DNA of 64,000 nt from Hyperoplus lanceolatus (taxonomy: Eukaryota; Chordata; Actinopteri; Uranoscopiformes; Ammodytidae), in contig CM049410.1 in assembly GCA_026929865.2 (NCBI GenBank), positions 13,935,501 to 13,999,500 of the forward strand, given 5' to 3'. Shown one piece after another: positions 1 through 12,703 of the stretch. A model generated the notes under the pieces. It saw only the letters and a program-made list of their open reading frames with translations, searched no databases and was not told the DNA's origin. A program made the position numbers and the translations under genes. How positions within the stretch are numbered: position 1 is the first letter of the stretch; the number at the start of each line of letters is the position of its first letter.

Positions 1-558
1 AGCTTTTCACAAACAAGCCTAAATATTGTGACTTCATAAAATAATCCTGAAAATACAGACATTACAGGACATTTTTTTATATATATACTGTAATTGTCTT
101 CTTCATATTGTTTTTTGTTTTGATATTCTTTTATTAATTTTTAATTCATTTTAATTAACATTTAATCGTTTGAAATAAAGATTTCATAAAAGTAATACCC
201 TTATGAATAATCTAATATACTATAGTCTGGTAAAATGGAAATAACACATGAATAAAGTCCCTGTATCAAAAGACAGAGTGTGAGCTCATACATATTGCAC
301 ACATCTTGACATTCTAAGATTAGGCCAAGGCTCGGTCATACATACAAATTTGCACCGTGTACTGTTCAGGTGATCAAATATGATCTCGGAGAGTCCACAC
401 CGCTTACTCTCAGGGTAAAAATGTCCCTTTAGGGCTGCTTTAGTGGAAATATTATTCTACTCACGAGTCAGGCTCTCGACAAAGGCTTTCAGCAGTGTGG
501 ATTTGAAAGGACCTGACCGTGTTTCAAGAGGACCCTTCAAAGTACCGGGAAAACTATC
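1..558. other. Intergenic, AT-rich, nothing recognised
   Basis: No reading frame, RNA gene or clear repeat end is visible. The sequence is AT-rich up to the TTAA that opens the first MITE. Confidence 0.5.
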
Positions 559-854
559 TTAAAGAGATCCTATTATACTACTTTTCTGGTCTTAATTTCT
601 TGTTAAAAACTGCTATAGAGCAACCTGACACGAATCACATCACAAAAAACTATGTAGATTTTCGGGACACTCTTCCTCCTAGCGAGCACAGCAGTCTCTC
701 TCTAGTCTACACACTGCTTTGAGCTTCTCCGCCCCTCCCCCCCCTGCTGCAAACCCCACTCTGTTGTGATTGGTTACCTTCCTTCCAGCAGCGGGAGATT
801 TTCAGGAAGGTGGGGGCATGCAGCCGGAGCATTACCATACATGGAAACATCATA

Positions 855-2140
855 GGGGAGAGTGGCCTAAGTTGTGCAACTTTTTACTCTAAGTGATTTT
901 AAAGTGAGCCCTTGACAGTAAAGTCTCCAACTCAAATATGTACATATATTTCAGGGTGTTGTGCATCCCTGGCAATAAAAACTTTGGATCTGGAATAAAC
1001 TGTTGAAGAAATATAGCTTTCGGAAAAAAAGTTGTCTTATTGCACAACTTGCCCCCGGTGTGGTGTAAGTTGTGTGGTTGGAGAGAATACCATGGGGTGA
1101 ATTGTGCCATTGATATATATCTCATAAACTGTAATGCAAGACAAATCCATAAGACAATTACTTATTTAAGGTGTATTTAAAGTAAATAAAGTAAATATTT
1201 TACAAAGATTGAAGACAATTTTCTTAAACAAGGCCTAGCAGATCTAATGGTTTTACCTGCAAAGCTCACAATGACAAAGTCACCATCATCATCTTTCTGG
1301 CCATCTGAACTCTCATCAGTGGTGTCGTTAAGTGGAATTGAGATGTCACTCTTCTGAGCTACTGTAGACAATCACTTTCTTTTGGTGACCAGCGTATACA
1401 GCCATGCCACTGGCACAACTCTCAGAAATGTACTTTGCACTAGTTGCTCCGTGCTTGTGGAATCAACTGCCACCTGACAAATGTGATTCCCCCTACTTTT
1501 CTGCCTTTAAATCAAGGCTCAAAACCCATATGTACACCCTGGTGTTTCCTCCCCATTAACTATCTTACCTCTGCACTACTATCTGTGTTTATGTGGATGT
1601 ATGGGCTTTACGTCTTTTATTTTGGTTATTGTTATTTTACCTTCATTGTTTACCTACTGAATGCACTATGTACAGCACTTTGGACAGTGCAAACTGTCAT
1701 AAATGTGCTTATATAAATACATTTTACTTACTTACTTATAACTCACCTAGGCCCTTTGGCACAAATCACCCCAATCCCAGAATTTTGGATAATAAGCATG
1801 ATGCAGCAGTTTAGGGCTGACATCGTGCTAACTGTATAGACTCAAAATGTAGCATACTAAAGCACTAAAACATATGTCAAATGTTTTCAAACTTGTCTAT
1901 TATTGTTCTGACACAATAATCAAAAAACCTTGATCATGGACATTTTACTTTGAAAGGCAAAACAGTTTTTTTTAGCTTAAATGTGCTTATATCTTATTTC
2001 TTGTTTCTCCCTTCTTTACAGGATGAGTCAAATGGATGGCTCTTCTTAAATATGTGGTCACATTTCCAATTTCTTCCACGGTTTTCTAGAAACAAGGGGT
2101 GGCACAACTTCCAAAATGCACAACTTAGGCCACTCTCCCC
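855..2140. mobile_element. TA-flanked DNA element nested in MITE A copy 1
   Basis: The ends are inverted repeats, GGGGAGAGTGGCCTAAGTTG on the left and its complement on the right. TA lies immediately outside each end (853-854 and 2141-2142), and the host MITE continues on both sides. Several internal stretches restate the end motif in both orientations, for example near 1040-1075, 1740-1785 and 2095-2125. No transposase frame is recognisable. The superfamily is uncertain. The element at 21080-22207 has the same first seven bases and the same TA flanks. Confidence 0.65.
1441..1738 (+). mobile_element. 5'-truncated LINE tail (L2/CR1-like) nested inside 855-2140
   Basis: The translated start resembles the C-terminal end of LINE ORF2 proteins (a WN-LP-like stretch, then a fragment ending in LNQGSKP). 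It is followed by a 3' tail with GCACTTTGGA, then TTATATAAATACATT, then a (TTAC)n end, typical of fish L2-type LINEs. This gives three layers: LINE in TA element in TTAA MITE. Confidence 0.55.
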
Positions 2141-2346
2141 TACATGGAAATTTGAACAAGTTATTTCTCGACCGGCTGCCATAGTGTTTAGTGCTCTGCA
2201 TAGCCACCCCAGACGGTCAGCAGGGAATACGTCGAAATGCATGTACGTAATTATTTGATAAGCTAGTATGGTTAAACATGACTATAAATCCTTATAACAA
2301 CGTTTATAGGTCATAAAAGTCAAAAAGTATCATAGGTCCTCTTTAA

Positions 2347-2758
2347 GAAAAGTGCTTTCCCCTCGTTCCCTGGTTTGGTGCTGTATGTAGGTCACCCATT
2401 GTTGAAAAGAGGACTGTATTGATCAGTGGGCTGCCTTGCTTATGAGAGCATATTAAAAGTGTTACCTTTGTGTTGCATTGAGGCCAAAGCCAGCTCTCTC
2501 AAAGTCCAAGTGCCTCTCGCCATTAGTGTCATATTCTCATACACGTGACGTGTTGTTGTTTATTTTGAGCATTACGGAACAAACATTTCAGAATAAAACA
2601 CTCTGCATGAAGAATGGTAGGACTGCATGACCCAGATGTTATGTCTAGCTAAGCCTCTCATTTACAGAGACACAGACACAGAAACAGACACACACATACA
2701 CACACACACACACACACGCATGCATGCACGCACGCACGCACGCATGCACGCATGCAAG

Positions 2759-2790
<32 letters not shown>

Positions 2791-3123
2791 CAGCACTGTC
2801 GAACATGAACCTAACCTGAATTTATGCAACGTGCATATGGAAGGTTTAATTGTGAATTTATGAATCCTATGGGGAACAGCTGAGAGTAACTAAATAGAAG
2901 CATTTCAAAGCCCATTCTGCCTTAAGATGCAAGCTAAACACATCCTTGCATCCATTGTTGAAGGCCCTTGGTTTTTGTTGTGCATTCTTCAAGGTGAATT
3001 CATTCTTCAAGCACTGTGCATAGCTTTGGGCGTTCAACAACTTTGGTGAAATTTGCATCAGCGTGAAAAAAGTAAGTTTTTCGTGCCAAAAGCTTATTTT
3101 TCGTTGGGAAACTTAAGTTACTG
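2347..3123. other. Intergenic stretch with microsatellite, no gene seen
   Basis: Apart from the CA/CG-rich simple repeat at 2667-2787, nothing is recognised. Confidence 0.5.
2667..2787. repeat. Compound (AC)n / (GCAC)n microsatellite
   Basis: AC dinucleotides surround a run of GCATGCAC/GCACGCAC tetramers. Reading frames across it are artefacts of the repeat. Confidence 0.9.
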
Positions 3124-4009
3124 TTAAAGAGATCCTATTATACTACTTTTCTGGTCTTGATTTCTTGTTAAAAACTGCTATAGAGCACCCTGACACGAAA
3201 CATATCACAAAAAACTATGTAGATTTTCGGGAAGCTCTTTCTCTTATTTTGGCGATCCAGCAGGCCCTGTCAACACTTTGCTTCTGCCATCTCCGCCCTC
3301 CCTCCCCCTTCCTGCAAACCCAACTCCGTTGTGATTGGTTACCTTGCGAAGGGAAGTCGTGCTCCCCCCCTCCTTTTGCCGGTGCATCTAGCAGTTAGCA
3401 TACTACAGCAATGGTATTTGGTGTAGTAGATTTTATGACAATTTTATGCTTTGCAAGGTACTATTATTAGTATAAATGGCAGGTGACAGTGGCACACAAA
3501 TAATACAAAAAGGTTTATGACACTGAATCAGTGTTAAATGATAGGAACCTGTAGGCCTACTTTGATAAAATATAGTGAATAAATTCTAAATGTCTAGTCT
3601 GCAAAGAAACAGCCCGGGCAGGACACAAACTCGGGTCTACTGTTTCATAAACAAACTCCCTACCGGCTGAGCTAAGCGAGCACTGGGCCAGAAATGTCAC
3701 CCCCTGCGATATATAGCAACCTGGGTGCTTGCCTGAGTAGCAGGCTGCAGCATTACCATATATGGAAACATGACAGAAACGATCCCTGCGTGACTCACAC
3801 ATCCCGGAAATTTTAACCAGTTCGGCTCGACCGGCTGCCATAGTTTTTAGTGCTCTGCACAGCCACCCGAGACGGTCAGCAGGGAATACGTCGAAATGCA
3901 TGTACGTGTACATGTACTTGATACTCTAGCATGTTTAAACATGACTATAAATCATTATAACAACGTTTATAGGTCATAAAAGTCGAAAAGTATCATAGGT
4001 CCTCTTTAA
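3124..4009 (-). mobile_element. TTAA-flanked MITE, family A copy 2, with internal insert
   Basis: It has the same ends and orientation as copy 1, with TTAA at 3124-3127 and 4006-4009. The body matches other copies except for about 3395-3740. That stretch is absent from copies 3 and 4 and contains a tRNA-like remnant, so it appears to be a later insertion. Confidence 0.75.
3613..3681 (-). repeat. tRNA-derived SINE or tRNA-like remnant
   Basis: Read on the minus strand, GCTCGCTTAGCTCAGCCGG resembles a tRNA 5' end with box A. About 40 bases on, a degraded box B (GAGTTTGTGTCC) follows. Box B has lost the GGTTCGAATCC consensus and the acceptor stem does not pair convincingly, so this is a relic and not a working tRNA gene. 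Confidence 0.5.
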
Positions 4010-4773
<764 letters not shown>

Positions 4774-6314
4774 GGTAACACTTTACAATAAGGTACACAA
4801 AATTGTAGTAGCTACTACATACCTACTACATAGTTTTTTTTTTTTGCGCTACCTATGTGTTAGGTAGCACAAAAAAAAAACCCCTATGTGTTAGGTAGCA
4901 CATAGGGTTTTTTTTTTGTGCTACCTATGTGTTAGGTAGCACAAAAAAAAAACCCCTATGTGTTACCTACTACATAGTTTTTTTTTTGCGCTACCTATGT
5001 GTTAGGTAGCACAAAAAAAAACCCTATGTGTTAGGTAGCACATAGGGGTTTTTTTTTGTGCTACCTATGTGTTAGGTAGCACAAAAAAAAACCCTATGTG
5101 TTACCTACTACATAGTTTTTTTTTTTGCGCTACCTATGTGTTAGTTAGCACAAAAAAAAAACCCCTATGTGTTACCTACTACATAGTTTTTTTTTTTGCG
5201 CTACCTATGTGTTAGGTAGCACAAAAAAAAACCCTATGTGTTAGGTAGCACATAGGGTTTTTTTTTTGTGCTACCTATGTGTTAGGTAGCACAAAAAAAA
5301 AACCCTATGTGTTACCTACTACATAGTTTTTTTTTTTTGCGCTACCTATGTGTTAGTTAGCACAAAAAAAAACCCCTATGTGTTACCTACTACATAGTTT
5401 TTTTTTTGCGCTACCTATGTGTTAGGTAGCACAAAAAAAAAACCTATGTGTTACCTACTACATAGTTTTTTTTTGCGCTACCTATGTGTTAGGTAGCACA
5501 AAAAAAAAACCCTATGTGTTACCTACTACATAGTTTTTTTTTTTGCGTACCTATGTGTTAGGTAGCACAAAAAAAAACCTATGTGTTACCTACTACATAG
5601 TTTTTTTTTTGCGCTACCTATGTGTTAGGTAGCACAAAAAAAAACCCCTATATGTGTTACCTACTATATATTTTTTTTTTTTGCGCTACCTATGTGTTAG
5701 GTAGCACAAAAAAAAACCTATGTGTTACCTACTACATAGTTTTTTTTTTGCGCTACCTATGTGTTAGGTAGCACAAAAAAAAAACCCTATGTGTTACCTA
5801 CTATATAGTTTTTTTTTTTCGCTACCTATGTGTTAGGTAGCACAAAAAAAAAACTATATAGTAGGTAACACATAGGGTTTTTTTTGTGCTACCTAACACA
5901 TAGGTAGCGCAAAAAAAAAACTATGTAGTAGGTAACACATAGGGTTTTTTTGTGCTACCTAACACATAGGTAGCGCAAAAAAAACTATGTAGTAGGTAAC
6001 ACATAGGGGTTTTTTTGTGCTACCTAACACATAGGTAGCAAAAAAAAAAACTATGTAGTAGGTAACACATAGGGTTTTTTTTGTGCTACCTAACACATAG
6101 GTAGCACAAAAAAACCCCTATGTAGTAGGTAACACATAGGGTTTTTTTTGGCTACCTAACACATAGGTAGCGCAAAAAAAAAAAACTATGTAGTAGGTAA
6201 CACATAGGGGTTTTTTTTTGTGCTACCTAACACATAGGTAGCGCAAAAAAAAAACTATGTAGTAGGTATGTAGTAGCTACTACAATTTTGTGTACCTTAT
6301 TGTAAAGTGTTACC
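4774..6314. mobile_element. Fold-back DNA element built of tandem hairpin units, 8-bp target duplication
   Basis: The ends are GGTAACACTTTACAATAAGG and its complement, flanked by a perfect 8-bp duplication CTGACAGT (4766-4773 and 6315-6322). Such an 8-bp duplication suggests a hAT-type or similar transposase. The inside is a tandem array of roughly 65-72 bp units. Each unit holds GTGCTACCTA, a TGTGT loop, TAGGTAGCAC, and flanking T and A runs, so each can fold into a hairpin with arms near 20 bp. Around 5850 the array flips orientation (about 15 units on the left, about 6 on the right), so the element is also one large inverted repeat. It has no coding capacity. Confidence 0.85.
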
Positions 6315-6322
6315 CTGACAGT

Positions 6323-6782
6323 GTAAGGGTGAAGCACAATGTTAATGCTTATTTTTTTTAAATAAAAATTCCATACAAATGGCAAGTAGCTTGAATTATA
6401 TGCTCTGTTTAAAGGCCATTCTTTAATGTCAGAGTGAAAACAGGGCTGTGCTGAAACTTAAAAGTATTTCCAAACAGATATTCATGCTGATCCCCTCTGT
6501 AGTTCTTTTTAATGCACCAGTCCACTGCCTTCTAAAAGAGAGTTCATATTGTGGCCAAGAAGCTGTTTGATTTGAGTTTGAGTTTAAATAGCATCGCAAT
6601 GGTGTGTTTTAAGAATATCTTTTATTTATTATTTCTACTTTTTTTCTGCATCGTTTGTCTTTATTGTTAGACCTCTGAGATGTTATATATTTTTTTGTTG
6701 ATCCTCATCAGTTGTTTACATGGTGCCCGCTAAGTGGCCCTTTTTGGGACCGTACCAAAATGATGTTTGAGTTTACAGCTAC
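6323..6782. other. Intergenic, nothing recognised
   Basis: AT-rich sequence between two mobile elements. No supported gene. Confidence 0.5.
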
Positions 6783-7333
6783 TTAAAGAGGACCTATGAT
6801 ACTTTTCGACTTTTATGACCTATAAACGTTGTTATAATGATTTATAGTCATGTTTAACCATACTAGAGTATCAAATAATTATGTACATGCATTTCGACGT
6901 ATTCCCTGCTGACCGTCTGGGGTGGCTATGCAGAGCACTAAAAACTATGGCAGCCGGCCGAGCCAAACTTGTTCAAATTTCCGGGTTTTATCTGTCACGC
7001 TCAGGTCGTTTCTGTCATGTCTCCATGTACGGCAATGCTGCCGCTCAGGCAAGCTCCGGCTGCATGCCCCCACCTTCCTGGAAATTTCCTGAAATTTCCC
7101 GCTACTGGAAGGAAGGTAACCAATCACAACGGAGTGGGGTTTGCAGCAGGGGGGGAGGGGCGGAGAAGCTCAAAGCAGTGTGTAGAGAGAGACTGCTGTG
7201 CTGGCTAGGGTAAGAGGAAGAGTGTCCCGAAAATGTACATAGTTTTTTGTGATGTGATTCGTGTCAGGTTGCTTTATAGCAGTTTTTAACAAGAACTTAA
7301 GACCAGAAAAGTAGTATAATAGGATCTCTTTAA
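6783..7333 (+). mobile_element. TTAA-flanked MITE, family A copy 3 (uninterrupted)
   Basis: At 551 bp, with TTAA at each end, this is the best reference copy of the family. It is opposite in orientation to copies 1 and 2. The GC-richer middle (about 6900-7200) gives open frames in several copies, but these come from shared ancestry of the MITE and match no known protein. Confidence 0.85.
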
Positions 7334-9923
7334 GGTGAACACAGTTATCCATCATGCTAAAAATAAATCAAAACCACATATTAAATAGAAGACTGTATAT
7401 ATTTGAACACTTGGGGCTGCAAATACAGTTAAATAACACCTTAGAGGCAACATAATCATACGCCAGTATTTAGAACAGTACATTGGAATTAATGAAAATA
7501 TATATACTTTTTCAAACTTTCCAATTGTGCTTAATTGTGGTAACACAAACTAGATTGGAATGTCATAGAGTGATGTAGTATTTGTATGTACAGCAGCTCT
7601 TTATACATACACCTAGACTTCCAAACCTGACACAGAATGGGTTTTTGATTTAAAAGAATAAGTATTCTGATTTTATTTAATAAAGCTGCATCTTTTAACT
7701 GATAAATATTGCCTTCTTTTATATCTTTTGCTGGTATTGTCTGTCTTCCACGTCAATGCAGGCCTGTCGTGTGAGTGTCATTTCAGTAGGTGTAGTTGTT
7801 GATGTACAGTGTGTGCTGATGGTGCTCAGTCTCTCTTGATAGAAGGGTTTTGGATGTTGACTTAACTGTTCAAAAGCGCTCCTGCAGCGGAACTCCACTT
7901 TTGTCAATTAAAAACTTTTCCAGGAGACATTTGGTCTCCCCACTTACTATAAACAGCTAAATTGTCACTCTGAGTCATACAATTGTCCTTGTCAAATCTC
8001 TTTTAAGGAAGCAGCTGAGGTAAATTGATGTGTTTGTGCAGTTGAACACTCAAGTAGAAGGCCGTAACAAGCATAAATGCATTGAAAAAAGTTTTGCAAT
8101 GTCAAACCATTTGCATTTCTGAAGAACTTTTTTCAAAGTAGAATTTTAAACATATTAAGAGAGAGAAAAAGTGGATTGTGGACAACAACTAAACTGAAAA
8201 GTCAAGAATGGTGTTTAATTATGATGTAAAACCTTGAAGATTTTAGGTGCCTTTCAGGAAAATAAATTCATTAATCTCAAATTACGAAACATTACGGCAA
8301 TAACATTTGACTAAATTGGTAAATAGTTAGTTTAGCAGAATTTGATATGTCCCACACATTCTCAAATATATGAATATAATTTAATCTGAAACAAATATTT
8401 CTACATAACATATTTAAAATAAGTGTCTATTTTTACAAAACATTTATTTTTTGTACCTGACTATCGTTTTTGAAAGTAATGTCAGCTTTAGACGGTTCAG
8501 TGATTTCCTGTTATATAATATGCGTGGCAACTGTTAGTGTTTATCTTTCAAAGTTTGCACTGCTGCAGACTGAAAGTCTGAAGACAGATGACACATGTCT
8601 AATCAAGAAAGAATTGTCATGATCGAGAACACTAGTGCCAAGAGACATTGACATAAATATGGTAATCGGGCGAGGTGACAGGATTACTTCTAATTAATGC
8701 TCCCCAATTCGGTATGAAATAACAATTCCTTTATTAATTTTTTTACAAATCAATTTCAATGCACAAGGTCAGGACATTGTTCAGATATTGTTCAATCCTA
8801 AGATTCAGACTCTCATCTGATCAGTGCCATTGCTTACGGGTGGTTGTGTCGATGATTTTTTAATATGATGACGTCACTAAAACACTTGTCTTGTACACAA
8901 AACCGATGTAGTCACTAATGACTGAATGTCTGTCTAAATCCAACTTAAAACTAACTCCGCCTTTCGTTCCAATGGGAAATATGTTGGACCATTGAGCTGT
9001 TAGAAATAGACAAATGGGACGTCACAGATATGGCAAGGTGGTGACTCAAGCAACTGTCAACCAGTCAATGTGACAAAAAGCACGTAAATATGTAAAACCC
9101 TTCTATCATTGATTTGTGGCTGTGCAGTGGTCTACAGAGGCAAAGCAGTGGCTCTGGCACCTTTCCAGTTTTCTCATGATTACGAGATCTTTTCTTGTGA
9201 ATTCTAAAGCCTGATCTTGGAATGTTGGCACTCACCTGCTCTCTCTGTCTCCCTTCCCCATCTAGGGAAGCTATAGCGCTGGGGAGAAGCTGGGTCCACA
9301 CAAAGTATAGATCATAAAGGCTGTCTATGCTCTGCCAAAAGGTTGTTTGAACAGACCTTTACAATATATGCTATAGGACAGGAACCGGGAAGAATCTCAG
9401 AGTTTTTGTATCACCCCCCGCCTCCCCGCAAATAGATAATTTATTAAAGGCACTCTATGTTTCAAGACCACTGTCTCAAAGTCTCCGATCCTATTGTGAA
9501 TCTCACTTCCATGTCCCCTGGGTTGCGCACTGCTATTCTATAATTCAAATACAGAATGATGCAAACTCGAAACCCAAAGGTGAAATACAGAAAGTGCATA
9601 AGGTTTTTCCAACATTGTTTTTGATACACTATGGCAGAAGAGACAAGTGAGGGGTCCCGGGCAATAGGACAGGCAGTGAATACAGAGGTACGGGGGAGAA
9701 CACAAGGTAGAGGATATAGGAATAAATCAACAGAAATAATGTGAATTGTGGACATGAGAGAGAGGGGGCACTGACTGACATGATTTTTAAGATCATCTCA
9801 TTTGTTGCCTTCTAAACCTGTTAAAATATACAGTATTTCGATCAGGGATATCAATACCATAAGTCAGCTGCTTTTTTGGACAGTGGCCTAGACCAGTGCT
9901 TTTCAAACAGTGGGAGTTGTGTC
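7334..9923. other. Intergenic, no supported gene
   Basis: Only short frames are present. A minus-strand frame at about 9230-9301 ends at a GTGAGT that could be a splice donor, but it has no recognisable protein similarity and no partner exon. A CAGTGCTTTTCAAAC at 9895, like a hAT end, begins just before the G-rich run. Its partner end was not found. Confidence 0.4.
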
Positions 9924-9962
9924 GGGGGGTGGGGGGGTGGGGGGGTGGGGGGGTGGGGGTGC
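9924..9962 (+). repeat. G-rich tandem repeat, (GGGGGGGT)n
   Basis: Five or more G runs of 5-7 bases are separated by single T. The plus strand could form a G-quadruplex. Confidence 0.85.
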
Positions 9963-11270
9963 GGATGAATACGTGAAAAAAAATATATAGGGCTATTATC
10001 AATTTAATTTTAATTTTAATTTTATTTTTGAGTTTGTGTTTTTGATATTAACATCATATTACGCAAATGTAAGTTATCATTCAAAAAAAGGAATACAATA
10101 TTTTGGTCTAGGATAGTTAATCATCTGGGAGGTAATCCGAGGTTAACTGATCACGCCACGTTCACGTCCATGCACAGTGTGTATTGAGTTTATTTTAAAA
10201 CATTTAGAAATGGGGCTGCCCTCAGTTGTCCATGCACTGTGTCTACAGCCTTTTTCAGCCTCGTCTGTGGAAATAAAGATGGCTGGACAAGAGTTCTTCT
10301 GCTTCGTTCCTCTCGCTGCATTTAAATGCATTCATATTACAGAGAAATATGTCTCGTTAAAGAAAAAGAACTCCAAGCCCAACCCAGAGGACCCTGCATA
10401 TTCGATTTTAAATTAATATTTTTATGGAAAATTCATGTGTCTTTCTTCAATAGCTTCTAATTCATACGACCAAGTGTCTCCAAATTATTTGTTCACACAA
10501 AATTCCTCATATTTAGCCTCCTAATTTTCCTCTCAAAGTGCACCAGATTCATGCATTTCACTTTAAAAAGGTAAAAAAAAATCTCCCGGGGGGGTCATTT
10601 CCCCGGACACCCCTAGGAAAGTCTGCTGGCTACTATTTTCACCCAGCAGGACATTGGAGGCACTGGCGAAAAAACACTGGGAATGACATTTAACACAATT
10701 CAATAATTTGGGCAAGTCTGTCTGCCTATCTTTCTAACTCCACTGCACACTCAGTCACTACTATCCACGCTCAAAGGAAGCAGGATTAAACCACTAGATT
10801 AAGATGTTCAAATGTATTTTGAAAAAGCAAAACAAAAAACAGACCTAGATAAAGATGTTAAAATGTTTAAAAACGTACAAAGATGTTTAGAATGTTTCAA
10901 AAATATGTTTAAAATGTGTAAAATAATTAAAAGATTTTTCAAAAAACTAATGGATTTAGAAAAAAAATGTATGGGGGGCTCCACTTAAATTTGTTCTCTG
11001 AGGGGGGGCTCTGGACTAGACTGTACCACAGAAGTTAAGTGCTTGTAATAGCTGGTAATTCAATAGCAATTATTGAATTTTCCGCCCCAAGAGAAAGAAA
11101 AAAAAAACTACCAAATCAGAGGAAAAGTCAATATATTGTATTCTTCACGCAAGGCTTGAGCAGCTTCACTTCACCATGGCAACGGGTTTTTTTTAGATGG
11201 GAGAACATGAAGTCAATGTTGTGGTTGCAGCCCCAGTGGTTGAGGCACAGCAAAGTCTGGACACATCTTG
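9963..11270. other. Intergenic, low-complexity AT-rich stretch
   Basis: It includes a run of AAATGTTTAAAA-like degenerate repeats at about 10800-10940 and several G runs. No gene is recognised. Confidence 0.45.
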
Positions 11271-11420
11271 AGTCGTGAACGTAGGCTATAATGTACGTAG
11301 GCTATAATGTTCCACAGTGAGTCGTGTACGTAGGCTATAATGTTCCACAGTGAGTCGTGTACGTAGGCTATAATGTTCCACAGTGAGTCGTGTACGTAGG
11401 CTATAATGTTCCACAGTGAG
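11271..11420. repeat. 33-bp minisatellite, about 4 copies
   Basis: The unit starts GTACGTAGGCTATAATGTTC and ends CACAGTGAGTCGT. Copies are nearly identical, with a shortened one at the left. The unit is 11 codons, so the minus strand stays open and reads LTVEHYSLRTR repeated. No protein family is recognised. Confidence 0.9.
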
Positions 11421-11730
11421 TGGAAACGGAGGGTGCTTTTTTTTCCTCTGTAAAATATGCGTTGTTGTGCTATGTTTCATAAGTGTTAAGCAAACAAACA
11501 CTTACACATTGCTCTTGTTGTATCTTCATTTGATCCGTCACATGAGGAGATAAATAATCTGCCATGTTTACCACTTGAAAAGAAAGTCATTTACACATTG
11601 ACATCACTGAGTGGATTACCTTTGCCTTTTTAAATAGCAGTGGTTAAATGTTATCTTTTCCTTTCAAGATAACACATTTTCCCAAGGCTCAATATTCCCA
11701 CATTTATAATGCACCAAACGGGATGTTGTA
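11421..11730. other. Intergenic, nothing recognised
   Basis: AT-rich. No gene, RNA or repeat end is visible. Confidence 0.45.
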
Positions 11731-12703
11731 TTAAAGGGATGGTTCAATATTTTTGAAGTGGGGGTTGTATGGGGTACTTGCATTACATGCATAGTTAGTG
11801 TGTGTTACTTTATGTAAATGGCGGTCAGCGCTTTTTTGAGGTACGGCATGAGTTGGTGTAGTGATACATGGCCAAAATACACTTTAAAAAAAGTGCAAAT
11901 ATTAAAAGCTGTCTGCCGGTGCAGTGCAGAATATCAGTCTGCAAATCAGCAGTCAAAAATCCAAAATTTTGTGTAAAATTTAAAGAGGACCTATGATGCT
12001 TTTTGACTTTTATGACCTATAAACGTTGTTATGATGATTCATAGTCATGCTTAACCATACTAAATTATCAAATAATGACTTACATGCATTTCGACATATT
12101 CCCTGCTGACCGTCTGGGGTGTCTGTGCAGAGCACTAAACACTATTCTAGCCAGTCGAGAAGTCACGTCTTCAAAGCGGTCTACCCTTTCATAATTTGTG
12201 ACGTCGCATAAAACTTTGTGACGTCTCCACGCGGATGTTTCCATGTATGGTAAGGCTGTCACTTCCCTGTTCGCGTCTGCCTCGCGCCCTTATAGGTCCA
12301 TGCTCGCGCTTCCCGCCACTGAAAGTGTTCCGGAAGGAAGGTAACCAATCACAACGGAGTGGGGTTTGCAGGAGGGGGGGGAGGGGAGCGGAGATGGCCG
12401 AAGCACAGGCGGAGGGAGCCGAAGCACACACACTCAAGTGTTGACAGGATGTGCTGGATCGCCAAAATAAGAGAAAGAGCTTCCCGAAAATCTACATAGT
12501 TTTTTGTGATGTGATTCGTGTCAGGTTGCTCTATAGCAGTGTAAAACAAGAAATTAAGACCAGAAAAGTAGCATAATAGGTCCTCTTTAACAAATATTTC
12601 ATTTTTCGATAAGCATTTATTTTAGTGGTGAAAAAAAGTTGTTTCGGCTAGCCCCTTCTGCAATAGCAAAACGCTGACTTCTGCTACTGAACTTTCCCTT
12701 TAA
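11731..12703. mobile_element. TTAA-flanked MITE, family B, interrupted by a family A copy
   Basis: The ends are TTAAAGGGATGGTTCA on the left and TGAACTTTCCCTTTAA on the right, an imperfect inverted pair flanked by TTAA. The body is noncoding and resumes on both sides of the family A insertion at 11980-12590. Without that insertion it would be about 0.36 kb. Confidence 0.65.
11980..12590 (+). mobile_element. TTAA-flanked MITE, family A copy 4, nested in family B
   Basis: Ends and body match copy 3, with a divergent GC-rich middle. TTAA lies at 11980-11983 and 12587-12590. It inserted into an existing family B element, so it is the younger of the two. Confidence 0.8.

Larger units (their letters stand above)
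559..2346 (-). mobile_element. TTAA-flanked MITE, family A copy 1, interrupted
   Basis: The ends read TTAAAGAGATCCTATTATAC on the left and, inverted, TTAAAGAGGACCTATGATAC-type sequence on the right, each starting with TTAA. Four more copies lie in this window (3124, 6783, 11980 and 23693) and agree over both ends and much of the body, while bases outside the TTAA differ. That fits a TTAA target duplication, as in the piggyBac or Kolobok superfamilies. Uninterrupted copies are about 0.55-0.6 kb and noncoding. This copy is enlarged by a nested element at 855-2140. Confidence 0.8.

Noticed and set aside
519-722. A frame reading TAIEQPDTNHITKNYVDFRD that recurs at 3165-3398, 7170-7355, 12349-12549 and 25538-25954
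   Set aside because: It is the translated body of MITE family A. Similarity follows from DNA identity between copies; the frames start and end differently, and no known domain is present.
3613-3681. tRNA gene on the minus strand
   Set aside because: Box B is degraded and the acceptor stem does not pair, so it was called a SINE-like relic.
9065-9301. Minus-strand frame with a GTGAGT donor near 9230
   Set aside because: No recognisable protein, acceptor or second exon was found, so it is not called as a host exon.
11271-11420. CRISPR-like regular repeat
   Set aside because: Units are directly tandem without variable spacers, and the DNA is from a vertebrate.
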